A stretch of DNA of 64,000 bases from Pseudoalteromonas luteoviolacea DSM 6061 (GTDB lineage: Bacteria; Pseudomonadota; Gammaproteobacteria; Enterobacterales; Alteromonadaceae). The position numbers and the translations under genes are program-made. Location of the stretch: positions 1 through 64,000 of the forward strand of contig NZ_AUYB01000136.1 in NCBI RefSeq assembly GCF_001625655.1, in the 5' to 3' direction. The notes below the pieces were generated by a model that saw nothing but the letters and a program-made list of their open reading frames with translations, made no database searches and was not told the origin of the DNA. Positions 8,864 to 17,248 of the stretch are shown piece by piece (within the stretch, counting starts at the first letter, position 1; every line of letters begins with the position of its first letter).

Positions 8864-9241
8864 TTAGTAACCAGTTTCATAGTTGGCACGAGCAGTATTT
8901 GTTGTTTCCCATGTGCCATCTTTATATAGGATCGTTGCCGTAGCTGTGTTTGAGCTATAAGCTCGAATAGTGGCATTACAGCTAGTGCTTGTACTTGAGG
9001 CGCACCTCGCATCGCCATTCCACCTTACTTCTTTAATGTCTTTGGTTACGTTTTTTAGATAAAAGCGTCCATTTGTGGAGTTACCAAACGAATAGTCAAA
9101 AGCCATACAGTTTTTTGTCCCATTTCCCCAAGAGTTGCCGCCGCTTTTTGCGTAAACGGCACATACTAATTCAGCAGAGAAAGCCTGACCAACAAAAAGA
9201 GTACCTGCAATTAATGTAAGTGCTTTTACTGTAGTTTTCAT
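8864..9241 (-). CDS. Small secreted Gly/Asn/Thr-rich protein
   Basis: A 125-residue protein. ATG at 9241 is preceded by AAGGAAAAT on the minus strand and starts a clear Sec signal ending AFSA. The mature protein is rich in Gly, Asn, Ser and Thr and has four cysteines (LVCAV, KNCMA, ARCAS, TSCNA), with a Trp/Thr-rich C-terminus. The composition suggests a small disulfide-bonded beta-sheet extracellular protein. No family was recognised. Confidence 0.6.
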   Translation of the reverse strand: MKTTVKALTLIAGTLFVGQAFSAELVCAVYAKSGGNSWGNGTKNCMAFDYSFGNSTNGRFYLKNVTKDIKEVRWNGDARCASSTSTSCNATIRAYSSNTATATILYKDGTWETTNTARANYETGY

Positions 9242-9744
9242 ATTATTTTCCTTGTTAGTTAACAGTTTTATTTTCACGCCATCTTGCAAGGCGCAACAAT
9301 AAGTTAATAAATAATTTTTGATTTAGTCAACTTTAAATTTAAATTATTGCGAGTTTTTCTTTTTGGTTATTTAAAAGTTGTTTTTTGGTAACTTGAATGA
9401 GATTGAATCAGTCTCGTTATTGCGCTTTATTGATGTATAATTTCTGCAATTAATTTTATGATTTAAGTGGTAATATTTTTTAGATTTTTCAAGAGTGTGT
9501 GGTTTAATGTAATAGAGCGTGCAATTAGTTCACTCGCTTTTTTAATTGATAGCAGATGTGAGTGTATCAATGCTAATTTTAAATAATTGGCACTCATCAT
9601 TAGCACTGTTTTGTAGTAGTTTAAGATGTCGCAATTGTACGTTTCAATGTGTTTTTCCTGTCACTATGGATTTGATGGATTGTGTGACTTTCGCTGTTGT
9701 AAACTCGATTTAAGTGATTTTGTATTTCAAGGAACCATACTTTA
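9242..9744. other. AT-rich intergenic stretch
   Basis: About 500 bases of low-GC sequence between a leftward secreted-protein gene and a rightward DUF3088 gene, so it must hold two divergent promoters. No convincing ORF, RNA gene or strong hairpin was seen in it. Confidence 0.4.
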
Positions 9745-10044
9745 ATGAAGCCAAAGCTTTTTATTTTAAAAATGCCATTTGAGGATGGCCCCGGTAAAAT
9801 GTGGATTTGTTCACACTGTGCAATGATAGAAGGGGCTTTGTCTGTAAATCAGCACTGGGATGATGTGGTAGATATACAGCGAATTGATTTTGAGCGCCCT
9901 AGAGAAGTACTTGTTGAATTACTTGGGGAGGACAACCAGTGGTTGCCTGTACTGATTCTGGAAAATGGAGAAACCATTACAGCACCGGTGGAAATTATCA
10001 ATTATCTTGCAAGTACATTTGGGGGAGCAGCGGCGCACCCATAA
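9745..10044 (+). CDS. DUF3088-family thioredoxin-fold protein
   Basis: A 99-residue protein resembling DUF3088. It has a beta-strand start (KPKLFILKMPF), a CSHC pair (WICSHCAMIEGAL) where thioredoxin-like proteins place CxxC, and a C-terminal LPVLILENGETITAPVEIINYL like a glutathione-S-transferase N-domain. A redox or glutathione-linked role is inferred only from the fold. A GGAACC site sits close before the ATG. It is monocistronic. Confidence 0.65.
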   Translation: MKPKLFILKMPFEDGPGKMWICSHCAMIEGALSVNQHWDDVVDIQRIDFERPREVLVELLGEDNQWLPVLILENGETITAPVEIINYLASTFGGAAAHP

Positions 10045-10275
10045 AGTATGTCTGGGTGTTGTCTCGCAGCAATTTTATCGTTGGATTGGTTACGCGATTT
10101 TAAAATATATTTATTTAATACGAGTAAGTTGATTGAAAGGACAATTAAAAAGCTAACTTGTTGCTTGTTGAATAAATATCAATTAATAGGTAAAATTAGT
10201 AGATAATTTTAGCAAAAAAATAGAAGCGGCTAGCAAAAATAATCTAGCAGCTTTAGCTTTAAGCGTGCTCTCTAA

Positions 10276-10680
10276 ATGTTTAAAAAAATAATCTCCTGTT
10301 TCATTACTCTGTTTTTGGTTTCTTGTGCCAACACCGTCGATTATCAAACTCAACCATTAGAAGCTATGCTCGGTAAATGGAGCAGCAGCAAAGAAGAATG
10401 TGCAACTAAGTGGGTTGAATATTCACTCTCTGAAGATAAAAAGACTAAGTATTTGCATTACAACACTGGAAAAGCTCAATCAGCTCAAATTCTATCAATC
10501 GGTCATGGGGAGTTTTTAATTGAGTACAAAAAACAACCGGGTACCCAACCAGTTTTAATGACGAATGGAAAGCCTGTAACTTGGTGGTTTGTGTTTATAG
10601 ACGACAACACTTACAGAATGCGCAGGGGGGACTGGTCAAAACAAGGCTTGACAGCTGGGTCTTGGGTACGTTGTATTTAA
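10276..10680 (+). CDS. Putative small lipoprotein
   Basis: A 134-residue protein with a lipoprotein signal (MFKKIISCFITLFLVSC, lipobox LVSC). The mature part has a Leu-Gly-Lys-Trp (MLGKWSSS) opening and alternating strands, suggesting a small lipocalin-like beta barrel, with a C-terminal WVRCI. Function is unknown. It ends 44 bases before the convergent kefC-like gene. No ribosome site of note was seen. Confidence 0.6.
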   Translation: MFKKIISCFITLFLVSCANTVDYQTQPLEAMLGKWSSSKEECATKWVEYSLSEDKKTKYLHYNTGKAQSAQILSIGHGEFLIEYKKQPGTQPVLMTNGKPVTWWFVFIDDNTYRMRRGDWSKQGLTAGSWVRCI

Positions 10681-10724
10681 ATGTTCATGTTAACATCTAT
10701 TGATTTTGCTGTTATCAAGTTAAA

Positions 10725-12635
10725 CTAATCAAAGTCGTTTTCATACCCTTTAGGTGGTGGCGTCCAGCCGCGTTCATCGAGACTGTGTTTATCTATGCGG
10801 TCTGATTGCATTGCATCTTTGATTGCTTCTTCAATTTGCATAAATAATTTTCGATAATCGTGGTCATATTGTTCGCCTTCACTTCTAAGCTTCCACTGTT
10901 CATATAAACGCTGAGAAGCCTGTTGTTCTGTTTTGATAAATGCGTGTTTTTTCTGCTCAACCAAGAATGGGTGATAGCCGAGAGATGTCATGGCGTTTGC
11001 ACCGACTTCTAGCGCTGAATGATAGGTCTCATTTACGATAGTATCTGCACCTGCGTTTTTTAATTCGTAGTTGTGCCCTCTATCGAAAGCGCGAGTGATC
11101 ACATTGACATGAGGGTAAGTGTGTTTAACGTAATGAACTAAGGCTTTGGTACTTTCCCGATCGTCTATAGCAATAACTAAGGACTTGGCGTCTTCAATAC
11201 CAGCTGTGTGCAGCAATTCAGGTCGAGTAGCGTCACCAAAAAAAGTTTTAATTTTTATCGTTCTAAGGTTCTCAACTTGTGACGCATCTAAATCCATTAC
11301 GACAGTTTTAATACCGTTTGCTACCAACAAACGATTTACAACCTGTCCGAAGCGGCCTCCACCAGCGATAATGACTTTACCTTGCTCATCTATGATATCA
11401 AATGCCTTAGAGCTTAATGGTGTTTGATAACGAGGCATTATTACCTTTTCAAAAAATATAAATAAGGCTGGGGTAAGGAACATAGAAAGCGCTACGACTA
11501 ACTGCAGTATTTGCGCGACATTATTGGGGATCACGTGGTTTTGAACGGTGAAGCTAAGCAACACAAAGCCGAACTCACCGGCTTGCGCAAGACTTAGTGC
11601 GAAAAGCCAACGGTCACTATTATTGATTTTAAATGTGACAGCCAAAGCCCAAAGCACACTGGCTTTTACGATAATTACAGTCAGAGTAAGTATTATTACA
11701 AGTGATAGCTGACTCGAGAGAATTTCAAAGTCTATTCCTGCACCAACGGTAATAAAAAATAGTCCTAACAATAACCCTTTGAATGGCTCTATGTTAGATT
11801 CTAATTCATGTCTAAATTCACTGTTGGCGAGGACTACACCAGCAAGAAAGGTTCCTAAAGCGGGTGAAAGGCCGACCAAACTCATAAGTGCAGCGATTCC
11901 AATAACTATGAGCAAGGCTGTTGCGACGAAAATTTCCCTTAAACCTGACTGCGCCACATAATGAAAAAGCGGGCGGCTTAAATAGTGCCCTAGAACAATC
12001 AATCCACTGATGCTTGCAAGAATGGCGAGCGCGACAGCCCAAGTCGGTAAACCAGCAACAAGACTAAGTTGTTCATGTGATTCAACTGCCTGCTTGCCAT
12101 TTTCAGCTAGGGCTATTAATTCTGGCATTGCTAATATGGGTATAAATGCAAGCATAGGGATCACCGCAATGTCCTGCATAAGCAGAACTGAAAACGCATT
12201 TTTGCCTCCCTCTGTTTTGGTCAGTCCTTTCTCGCTAAATGTTTGCAATACGATGGCTGTGGAGGAGAGTGATAGAACCAAACCAATTGCGAGTGCCACA
12301 GACAAAGGTTGTTCAAAAAAATAGGCAATGGTGCTGATTAAAAGAGCTGTTACGATTACCTGCAGGCCACCTAGCCCGATTAAGCGATTACGCATTTGCC
12401 AAAGCATTTGAGGTTGCAATTCAAGGCCCACTAAAAATAGCATCATAACAACACCGAATTCGGCGAAGTGTTGAATCGTTACGGCTTCTTGCCCAACAAT
12501 TCCAGTCACTGGGCCGATGACAACACCGGCTATTAGATACCCCAGTACAGAACCAAGGCCAAATTTTTTCGCGAGTGGGACAGCTATCACTGCCGCGAGG
12601 AGGTAAACAAATGCTTGAATAAAATAAATAGTCAT
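10725..12635 (-). CDS. kefC: Glutathione-regulated K+/H+ antiporter KefB/KefC-like
   Basis: A 636-residue inner-membrane protein of the CPA2 monovalent cation:proton antiporter family. The first 390 residues form about 12 membrane helices. A RCK/TrkA-N NAD-binding domain (VIIAGGGRFGQVVN, then VVMDLD) follows, and the charged tail ends KGYENDFD. In E. coli, KefB/KefC open when glutathione-electrophile adducts bind the RCK domain, acidifying the cytoplasm and protecting against electrophiles. The gene overlaps the upstream kefF/G-like gene by 4 bases (ATGA) and is the last of a leftward four-gene operon. KefB and KefC cannot be told apart here. Confidence 0.88.
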   Translation of the reverse strand: MTIYFIQAFVYLLAAVIAVPLAKKFGLGSVLGYLIAGVVIGPVTGIVGQEAVTIQHFAEFGVVMMLFLVGLELQPQMLWQMRNRLIGLGGLQVIVTALLISTIAYFFEQPLSVALAIGLVLSLSSTAIVLQTFSEKGLTKTEGGKNAFSVLLMQDIAVIPMLAFIPILAMPELIALAENGKQAVESHEQLSLVAGLPTWAVALAILASISGLIVLGHYLSRPLFHYVAQSGLREIFVATALLIVIGIAALMSLVGLSPALGTFLAGVVLANSEFRHELESNIEPFKGLLLGLFFITVGAGIDFEILSSQLSLVIILTLTVIIVKASVLWALAVTFKINNSDRWLFALSLAQAGEFGFVLLSFTVQNHVIPNNVAQILQLVVALSMFLTPALFIFFEKVIMPRYQTPLSSKAFDIIDEQGKVIIAGGGRFGQVVNRLLVANGIKTVVMDLDASQVENLRTIKIKTFFGDATRPELLHTAGIEDAKSLVIAIDDRESTKALVHYVKHTYPHVNVITRAFDRGHNYELKNAGADTIVNETYHSALEVGANAMTSLGYHPFLVEQKKHAFIKTEQQASQRLYEQWKLRSEGEQYDHDYRKLFMQIEEAIKDAMQSDRIDKHSLDERGWTPPPKGYENDFD

Positions 12636-13255
12636 ATTTGGCTCTCCCCGCTGCTACTTAAGTCTAGTAACTCATTGATTGTAATAAGTGAGCTCACAGA
12701 ATTTGCGTCGATTTTATCGTGGTGTAAATTCTCCAATAGTAATTTCCACCTTTGAATATGTTGCGCGAGTGAGCCATCGCTTAGAGCTGAGCGGCTACTA
12801 AAAAGTGCAAATGGTGGCAAATACAGCATGCCAGTGATATCTGCTGTTTGCTCAAGAGGTTGAAGCAACTCTCGGACGCTAAAATGGTTGTAGCCTTTCG
12901 TTCTATATGCCTCCTCTTTGCCACCTGCACTTATCGCACATATAAAAAGCTTTCCATTCAAAGCATTACCTTCATGCCCGTATGCATATCCATATTCTAG
13001 TACCAAATCTTGCCACTCTTTCAAAATAGAAGGGGTTGAGTACCAGTAAAAAGGAAATTGAAAAATAACCACATCGTGTGAATTGAGCCTTTGTTGTTCT
13101 TTATCAATATTAATTTGGTAGGTTGGGTACTGTGCATACAAATCAACGGCGGTCACATACTCAAGTGTTTGTGCATAGTCAAACATCGGCGCATTAACTT
13201 CCGATCGATGCTTTGATGGATGTGCAAATAAGAGTAGAATTTTATTTTTTTTCAT
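12632..13255 (-). CDS. kefG: KefF/KefG-like NAD(P)H:quinone oxidoreductase subunit
   Basis: A 207-residue flavodoxin-fold protein. It has an N-terminal strand-loop (ILLLFAHPSKHRSEVNAP), the substrate segment FQFPFYWYSTPSILKEWQD and AISAGGKEEAYR, all typical of the KefF/KefG/MdaB family. KefF and KefG are peripheral activators of KefC and KefB and reduce quinones. Its stop overlaps the kefC-like start, which supports a complex with that channel. The choice between kefF and kefG is uncertain. Confidence 0.82.
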   Translation of the reverse strand: MKKNKILLLFAHPSKHRSEVNAPMFDYAQTLEYVTAVDLYAQYPTYQINIDKEQQRLNSHDVVIFQFPFYWYSTPSILKEWQDLVLEYGYAYGHEGNALNGKLFICAISAGGKEEAYRTKGYNHFSVRELLQPLEQTADITGMLYLPPFALFSSRSALSDGSLAQHIQRWKLLLENLHHDKIDANSVSSLITINELLDLSSSGESQI

Positions 13256-13341
13256 AAGTGACTGCCATTGTATAAGTAACTGCCATTGTAATAGCTGATT
13301 TGTTTACCTTAGGCGATTTAGCGCCTAGAAATGTTGGCTAG

Positions 13342-13887
13342 CTAAAAAGAGTGCATGCCTCGGATTGGGTAATTGTTATCTGGGTTACGGATCCATCGTA
13401 GACCGTTTATTAATGCTTCTAATTCAGGCCTTACGAAAGGGTTGTTTGAAATGTCGACGACTTGAATGTCACCGTCCGAGTTCACGACAAATAGTCCTGG
13501 TTCTGCAAACGGGTGGTCAGTTTCCTGCTCTGAACGAGGATCGGAAATATATAGTCCGAAAGTTTTCATTTGTTCAACAGTAAGTCCATAAGCAATGGGG
13601 TAGTCTACTTGAACCTTTTCAAGATGACTCTCAAGTTGTGTCTTACTATCACCAGATACAGCAATAATATCTACGCCAATTTCTACTAGTTTGTTTTTAT
13701 AGGTTTGCAATAGGTTGAGGTACTTAGTACAAAGGGGACAATGTTGACCTCGATAGAACAATACAAGCTGCCAATCTAGCCCATTTTGTGGTTTACCCAA
13801 TATTCGTTGCTCACCACTCATAAGTGATAATGCTACTTTTGGAAAGGTAACGCCTGGGTGAAGTTTGTTAGTATAAATTTTAGACAT
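13342..13887 (-). CDS. AhpC/TSA-like peroxiredoxin with CPLC motif
   Basis: A 181-residue thioredoxin-fold protein. RGQHCPLCTKY places Cys50 and Cys53 where AhpC/TSA-type proteins put the peroxidatic cysteine, here as a CxxC pair. The IIAVSGDSKTQLESH stretch and the C-terminal GLFVVNSDGDIQ strand fit the family. It probably reduces peroxides or quinone-derived oxidants. AAGGAAAG precedes the ATG. It lies 10 bases after the mdaB-like gene and 86 bases before the kefF/G-like gene in the same direction. Confidence 0.78.
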   Translation of the reverse strand: MSKIYTNKLHPGVTFPKVALSLMSGEQRILGKPQNGLDWQLVLFYRGQHCPLCTKYLNLLQTYKNKLVEIGVDIIAVSGDSKTQLESHLEKVQVDYPIAYGLTVEQMKTFGLYISDPRSEQETDHPFAEPGLFVVNSDGDIQVVDISNNPFVRPELEALINGLRWIRNPDNNYPIRGMHSF

Positions 13888-13897
13888 GATACTTTCC

Positions 13898-14479
13898 TTA
13901 AAATAACTGTGTTAAATGTGCTTCAAATCGATTTAGATCTTTTTCAATATTTGCGTTTTTCATAACGTCGTAGCATGCGAATGATGGCAAGGAGGCCATT
14001 CCAAAGAATTTAAAATTCATATGCATAGGGAATAGTAGATCATCTATAGATTTGCCATCGAAAAACTCATTTTTATCATTAAATGCTTCCTCAGGTGCAT
14101 TTAGAGTGACAGAAAACATATATTTGGTATGTGTTAACACTCCTCCGCGGCCGTAATTCTTTTTTGGGTGTTGTTTATTTCTGCCATCGCCATGACACAA
14201 CGAACCGGCCATACCCGCTGTATAAACCTCGTCCATATATTTTTTAAACGACCAAGTTACGCCCATCCAATTAATTGGTGATTGAAACAACACAAAGTCG
14301 GCCCACTTGTGATTTTCAAGCTCTTGCTCGATATCAACTTTGTCTTTCATAGTTACCACTCGAACTGAATGGCCTTTCTCTTTAAAAAATGTGGCCGCTC
14401 TATCTACGAGCGTTGCATTAAGTTTTCCTTCGGAAAAAGGGTAGTAGTGGTGCCCGTTTATGATGAGTACATTGTTCAT
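13898..14479 (-). CDS. mdaB: MdaB-like NAD(P)H:quinone oxidoreductase
   Basis: A 193-residue flavodoxin-like quinone reductase. ATG 14479 is chosen over the TTG at 14494, with GGGAA upstream. Family features are INGHHYYPFSEGKLN, FQSPINWMGVTWSFKKYMDEVY, GGVLTHTKYMFSVTLNAP and a C-terminal HMNFKFFGM. MdaB-type enzymes perform two-electron reduction of quinones to quinols, avoiding semiquinones. It is first in the leftward operon and divergent from an HxlR regulator, the common arrangement for quinone-induced reductases. Confidence 0.82.
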   Translation of the reverse strand: MNNVLIINGHHYYPFSEGKLNATLVDRAATFFKEKGHSVRVVTMKDKVDIEQELENHKWADFVLFQSPINWMGVTWSFKKYMDEVYTAGMAGSLCHGDGRNKQHPKKNYGRGGVLTHTKYMFSVTLNAPEEAFNDKNEFFDGKSIDDLLFPMHMNFKFFGMASLPSFACYDVMKNANIEKDLNRFEAHLTQLF

Positions 14480-14529
14480 ATTTGTGTTTCCCAATGTGTG
14501 GATTTATCCAAAAAGGTATTTGTGGTATA

Positions 14530-14581
14530 TTTTAGGAACCTTGTGTGTGATATCAATTAGTATACTTTTGGTAACCTAATT
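14530..14581. promoter_or_regulatory. Candidate operator between mdaB-like gene and hxlR
   Basis: The divergent spacer holds TTAGGAACC at 14532-14540 and GGTAACCTAA at 14570-14579, an imperfect inverted repeat. GTATAC lies between them. HxlR-family regulators usually bind such spaced palindromes in divergent promoters. The match is short and the site is only a candidate. Confidence 0.35.
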
Positions 14582-14598
14582 ATTTTTTTGATTAAAAT

Positions 14599-14961
14599 AT
14601 GAAAAGTTCAATAGAAACAGATAGTAAAGGTAGGAAAAAAGTTTTAAACGCTTGTAATGAACCTTGTGCAATAGAAAAAGGAATGCGACTAATTGGGGGC
14701 AAGTGGAAGGGGTCAATTATTTATCATTTGAAAGATGAGCCAGTTCGTTTTAACGACTTAACACGACTACTAGGCGGTGCAACGAAGAAAATGGTAGATC
14801 AACGGCTTAAAGAGCTTGAGCAAGAAGGTATGGTTGTAAGAAAGGTAATTAGCGAACGGCCAGTTGCTGTAACATACGAATTAACCGAATTTGGCCGATC
14901 TGCTTTAGGAATCTTGGAATTGCTACGAGAGTGGTCCGAGTCAAACGAAATTAAGCTGTAA
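14599..14961 (+). CDS. HxlR-family transcriptional regulator, likely redox/quinone sensing
   Basis: A 120-residue winged-helix regulator. The HxlR domain runs from CAIEKGMRLIGGKWK through FNDLTRLLGGATKKMVDQRLKEL to VTYELTEFG. Cys19 and Cys23 precede the first helix. Cys23 sits where the quinone-sensing HxlR proteins YodB and QsrR carry their reactive cysteine (established for those proteins). It is divergent from the mdaB-peroxiredoxin-kef operon, which supports a role as its electrophile-responsive repressor. That is an inference. Confidence 0.82.
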   Translation: MKSSIETDSKGRKKVLNACNEPCAIEKGMRLIGGKWKGSIIYHLKDEPVRFNDLTRLLGGATKKMVDQRLKELEQEGMVVRKVISERPVAVTYELTEFGRSALGILELLREWSESNEIKL

Positions 14962-15058
14962 AATTATAATCAATATCATAAAATGGTCCTTCGATACTCA
15001 TGTAACCCTCTGTTTGAGGTAATACATGAGTATTTTCATGGCTAAGGGCTGCAAAAGT

Positions 15059-15727
15059 TTATCTGTGGCCTAGCTCTTTGCTTAGAGCCATAGCGGCTGA
15101 ACGGTTAGGTGCATTGAGCTTTTCAAGAATCTTAGCTACGTGGTTCTTGACGGTATATTGGCTAATGCCCAAAATCATGCCAATTTCGCCATTTGTTTTA
15201 CCTGACGAAATCCAATCAAGGACTTCTTTTTCCCGGCTAGTTAGTGTCTTTATTGGAGATCTACTGGTTTTGTCTGATTGGTAGCGGGCAACCAATGCCT
15301 TGTGTAAATAAGGTAGGATAAGTTCAATTAAGTAGGAAGCGGGAGCGCTGCGGTTCGACCGTTTATTGTTAAATGCCACCAGTGTAAGGTATTTAGAGTT
15401 AGGATTGTCCAAGTCGTAAATGGTGATATCAGACAGTGGGTTTCTATCCTTACAAAGGCTTTTTAACAAATTAAGATTCTTGAATTGTTTGAGGCGAGCG
15501 AGCGTTAATACATCCTCCTTGAAGAGTTCGGGAAATGAGTGCAAATACTCGGTTTTAACCTCTAAACTTGTTTTATCAACCAATGCTAAATAAAGTTCAT
15601 CCGACTCTGCGAACGACATCGCTTCTTGAAATATTGTTCCATCTAATGAGTGTTCAAAAATTGAAGTTTTCAACAATTCGATTGCTTTCAATACGCTAGA
15701 TAGTTCTTTTGTGCAACCCAAAAACAT
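15059..15727 (-). CDS. LuxR-type (GerE HTH) transcriptional regulator
   Basis: A 222-residue protein. The C-terminal LuxR/FixJ HTH is clear (LTSREKEVLDWISSGKTNGE ... TVKNHVAKILEKLNA, about residues 158-210). The N-terminal 150 residues resemble a GAF-like or EpsA-type sensor domain with no recognised ligand signature. The start is set by AAGGAG seven bases before ATG 15727. ATG 15733 would leave only one or two bases of spacing. A perfect palindrome lies about 90 bases upstream. No luxI gene is present in the window. Confidence 0.8.
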   Translation of the reverse strand: MFLGCTKELSSVLKAIELLKTSIFEHSLDGTIFQEAMSFAESDELYLALVDKTSLEVKTEYLHSFPELFKEDVLTLARLKQFKNLNLLKSLCKDRNPLSDITIYDLDNPNSKYLTLVAFNNKRSNRSAPASYLIELILPYLHKALVARYQSDKTSRSPIKTLTSREKEVLDWISSGKTNGEIGMILGISQYTVKNHVAKILEKLNAPNRSAAMALSKELGHR

Positions 15728-15816
15728 ATGCATTCTCCTTTACAAATACGATCTCAAAAGGCACATCGGATAATCGCTTCTATGAATAAATCCGATCTTG
15801 TTCTGACGGTCTTCCA

Positions 15817-15842
15817 TTTAATTAATCGCACGATTAATTAAA
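15817..15842. promoter_or_regulatory. Perfect 26-bp palindrome, candidate TetR operator
   Basis: Arms of 12 bases (left arm TTTAATTAATCG) flank a 2-base CA spacer and are exactly complementary. It sits between the leftward LuxR-type gene and the rightward TSUP gene. A degenerate copy starting TTTAATTAACTG lies at 17200-17225, just before the tetR gene. Paired sites of this size are typical of TetR dimers. The binding protein is inferred. Confidence 0.6.
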
Positions 15843-16178
15843 CATGAACGGGGAATTGATATCAACGAAAAGTGAAAGAATTGTGTGGTAAATAAGTATA
15901 AAAGTTTAAAAAAGTGTTCTTTTATGGTTTTTTTACAGTATTAAAATATTTATATACCCTTATTTGGTGTGTTTGTTTGAATACTTTATTCCTTTTAAGT
16001 TTTTGATTTAAATGGGTATAATTGATTATTTTAACGGCTATGACTTGTTGTGAAAAAATGTCAAGTTGATCCAAATCAATAACGTGAGTAAAAAACTACT
16101 CATTTTCGAGAAATTAACTTGATCGCCCTTTTTTTATAATTCGTATAAAGCGAAATTTTTTTAGAGGGTTATTCAGCT
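15843..16178. other. AT-rich intergenic stretch
   Basis: About 335 bases of low-GC sequence between the palindrome and a short upstream ORF. It presumably contains the promoter of the TSUP gene. No RNA gene or strong hairpin was noticed. Confidence 0.35.
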
Positions 16179-16265
16179 ATGGTCCGAAAAGACTATTCGC
16201 AGCGGTATTTTCCTTTTGTTAGACTTCCAGCCATTGTAGCAGGGATTGAGGAATACCATGATTGA
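16179..16265 (+). CDS. Short upstream ORF overlapping the TSUP gene
   Basis: A 28-codon ORF (starts MVRKDYSQRYF) begins with ATG at 16179, ten bases after AGAGGG. Its stop TGA at 16263-16265 overlaps the TSUP start at 16258, which is in another frame. This layout would allow translational coupling or leader-peptide control. No similarity was recognised, and it may be chance. Confidence 0.3.
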   Translation: MVRKDYSQRYFPFVRLPAIVAGIEEYHD

Positions 16266-17157
16266 TAAACTGAGACAGCCAGCGACATGGCCTTTTTACT
16301 TTACGCTTTTTATTTACGCTGCGTTGATTTGGATGCAAGGATTTTCAAGTGCTTTATTACAAATATTGCAAGAGGTTGAAGTGGCTGCCACCATGGCTTT
16401 GGGATCCTTTGTAGCTGGAGGAACAGCGTTAGGTGGTGGCGCGGTCGCATTCCCAGTGATGACAAAAGTGCTACATATTGAACCAAGTACAGCGAAGGTG
16501 TTTTCATTGGCGATACAAAGCTTTGGTATGACAGCGGCTACAATCACAATACTTTGTCGGCGAATTCCAATATACACAAACTTAGTGATTTTAGCGCTTC
16601 CCATGTCCGCTTTGGGTGTCGCTTTGAGTTTAGTTTACATTGCGCCTATGTCGCCTAGGTTGGTGGTTAAATCCATATTCAGTTTTTTATTGTTATGTTT
16701 CGCAGTGACAATGCTGTTGCGTTGGTGGCGAAAAGCGCATCATCAAGAAAGTGCGCAACACATCAACCCCAGTAAAATACGTTTTATGTTAGTCGCTTTC
16801 ATTGGGGGGATTGCAAGTGGATTGGTCGGTTCAGGGTCGGATATCGCGCTCTTTGCATTGCTGGTTATTGCCTACAACGCTGATATCAAAAAAGCGACAG
16901 CAACATCGGTTGTTGTCATGGCTTTTACTTCACTGGTTGGGAGTGCAATAAACGCTTGGCACTTAAACGCAATTACTCCTCAAATTGAAAGTTACCTATT
17001 GGCTGCTATTCCCATCGTTGTAGTAGGGGCACCACTTGGAGCTTATGTATGTTCGAAAGTGAAAGTCGGCCAGTTGGTGAGTTTTCTACTATTTTTGATT
17101 GTATTAGAAGTGTCATTTACCAGTTACGAGCTGTGGTATCAAAACGTAAATATTTGA
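16258..17157 (+). CDS. TSUP/TauE-SafE family permease
   Basis: A 299-residue polytopic inner-membrane protein with two repeats. Each opens with a Gly-rich helix: FVAGGTALGGGAVAFPVM near residue 50, and FIGGIASGLVGSGSDIALFAL near 185. This is the hallmark of the TauE/SafE sulfite/sulfoacetate exporter family (PF01925). The ATG at 16258 has GAGGA six bases before it. It lies between a LuxR-type regulator and tetR. The substrate is probably a small organic or sulfur anion but is not determined. Confidence 0.82.
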   Translation: MIDKLRQPATWPFYFTLFIYAALIWMQGFSSALLQILQEVEVAATMALGSFVAGGTALGGGAVAFPVMTKVLHIEPSTAKVFSLAIQSFGMTAATITILCRRIPIYTNLVILALPMSALGVALSLVYIAPMSPRLVVKSIFSFLLLCFAVTMLLRWWRKAHHQESAQHINPSKIRFMLVAFIGGIASGLVGSGSDIALFALLVIAYNADIKKATATSVVVMAFTSLVGSAINAWHLNAITPQIESYLLAAIPIVVVGAPLGAYVCSKVKVGQLVSFLLFLIVLEVSFTSYELWYQNVNI

Positions 17158-17199
17158 TCAAAGATTAAACATTTGTTTGACTGTGGCCAAAACTTTTTG

Positions 17200-17225
17200 T
17201 TTAATTAACTGTGTGATTAAAAAAA
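17200..17225. promoter_or_regulatory. Degenerate copy of the 26-bp palindrome, before tetR
   Basis: The left arm TTTAATTAACTG and the right half beginning TGATTAA match the perfect palindrome at 15817-15842 in most positions. It lies 24 bases before the tetR ATG, where an autoregulatory operator is expected. Confidence 0.5.
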
Positions 17226-17248
17226 TAAAAAAGGCGTTGGAACAGGAT

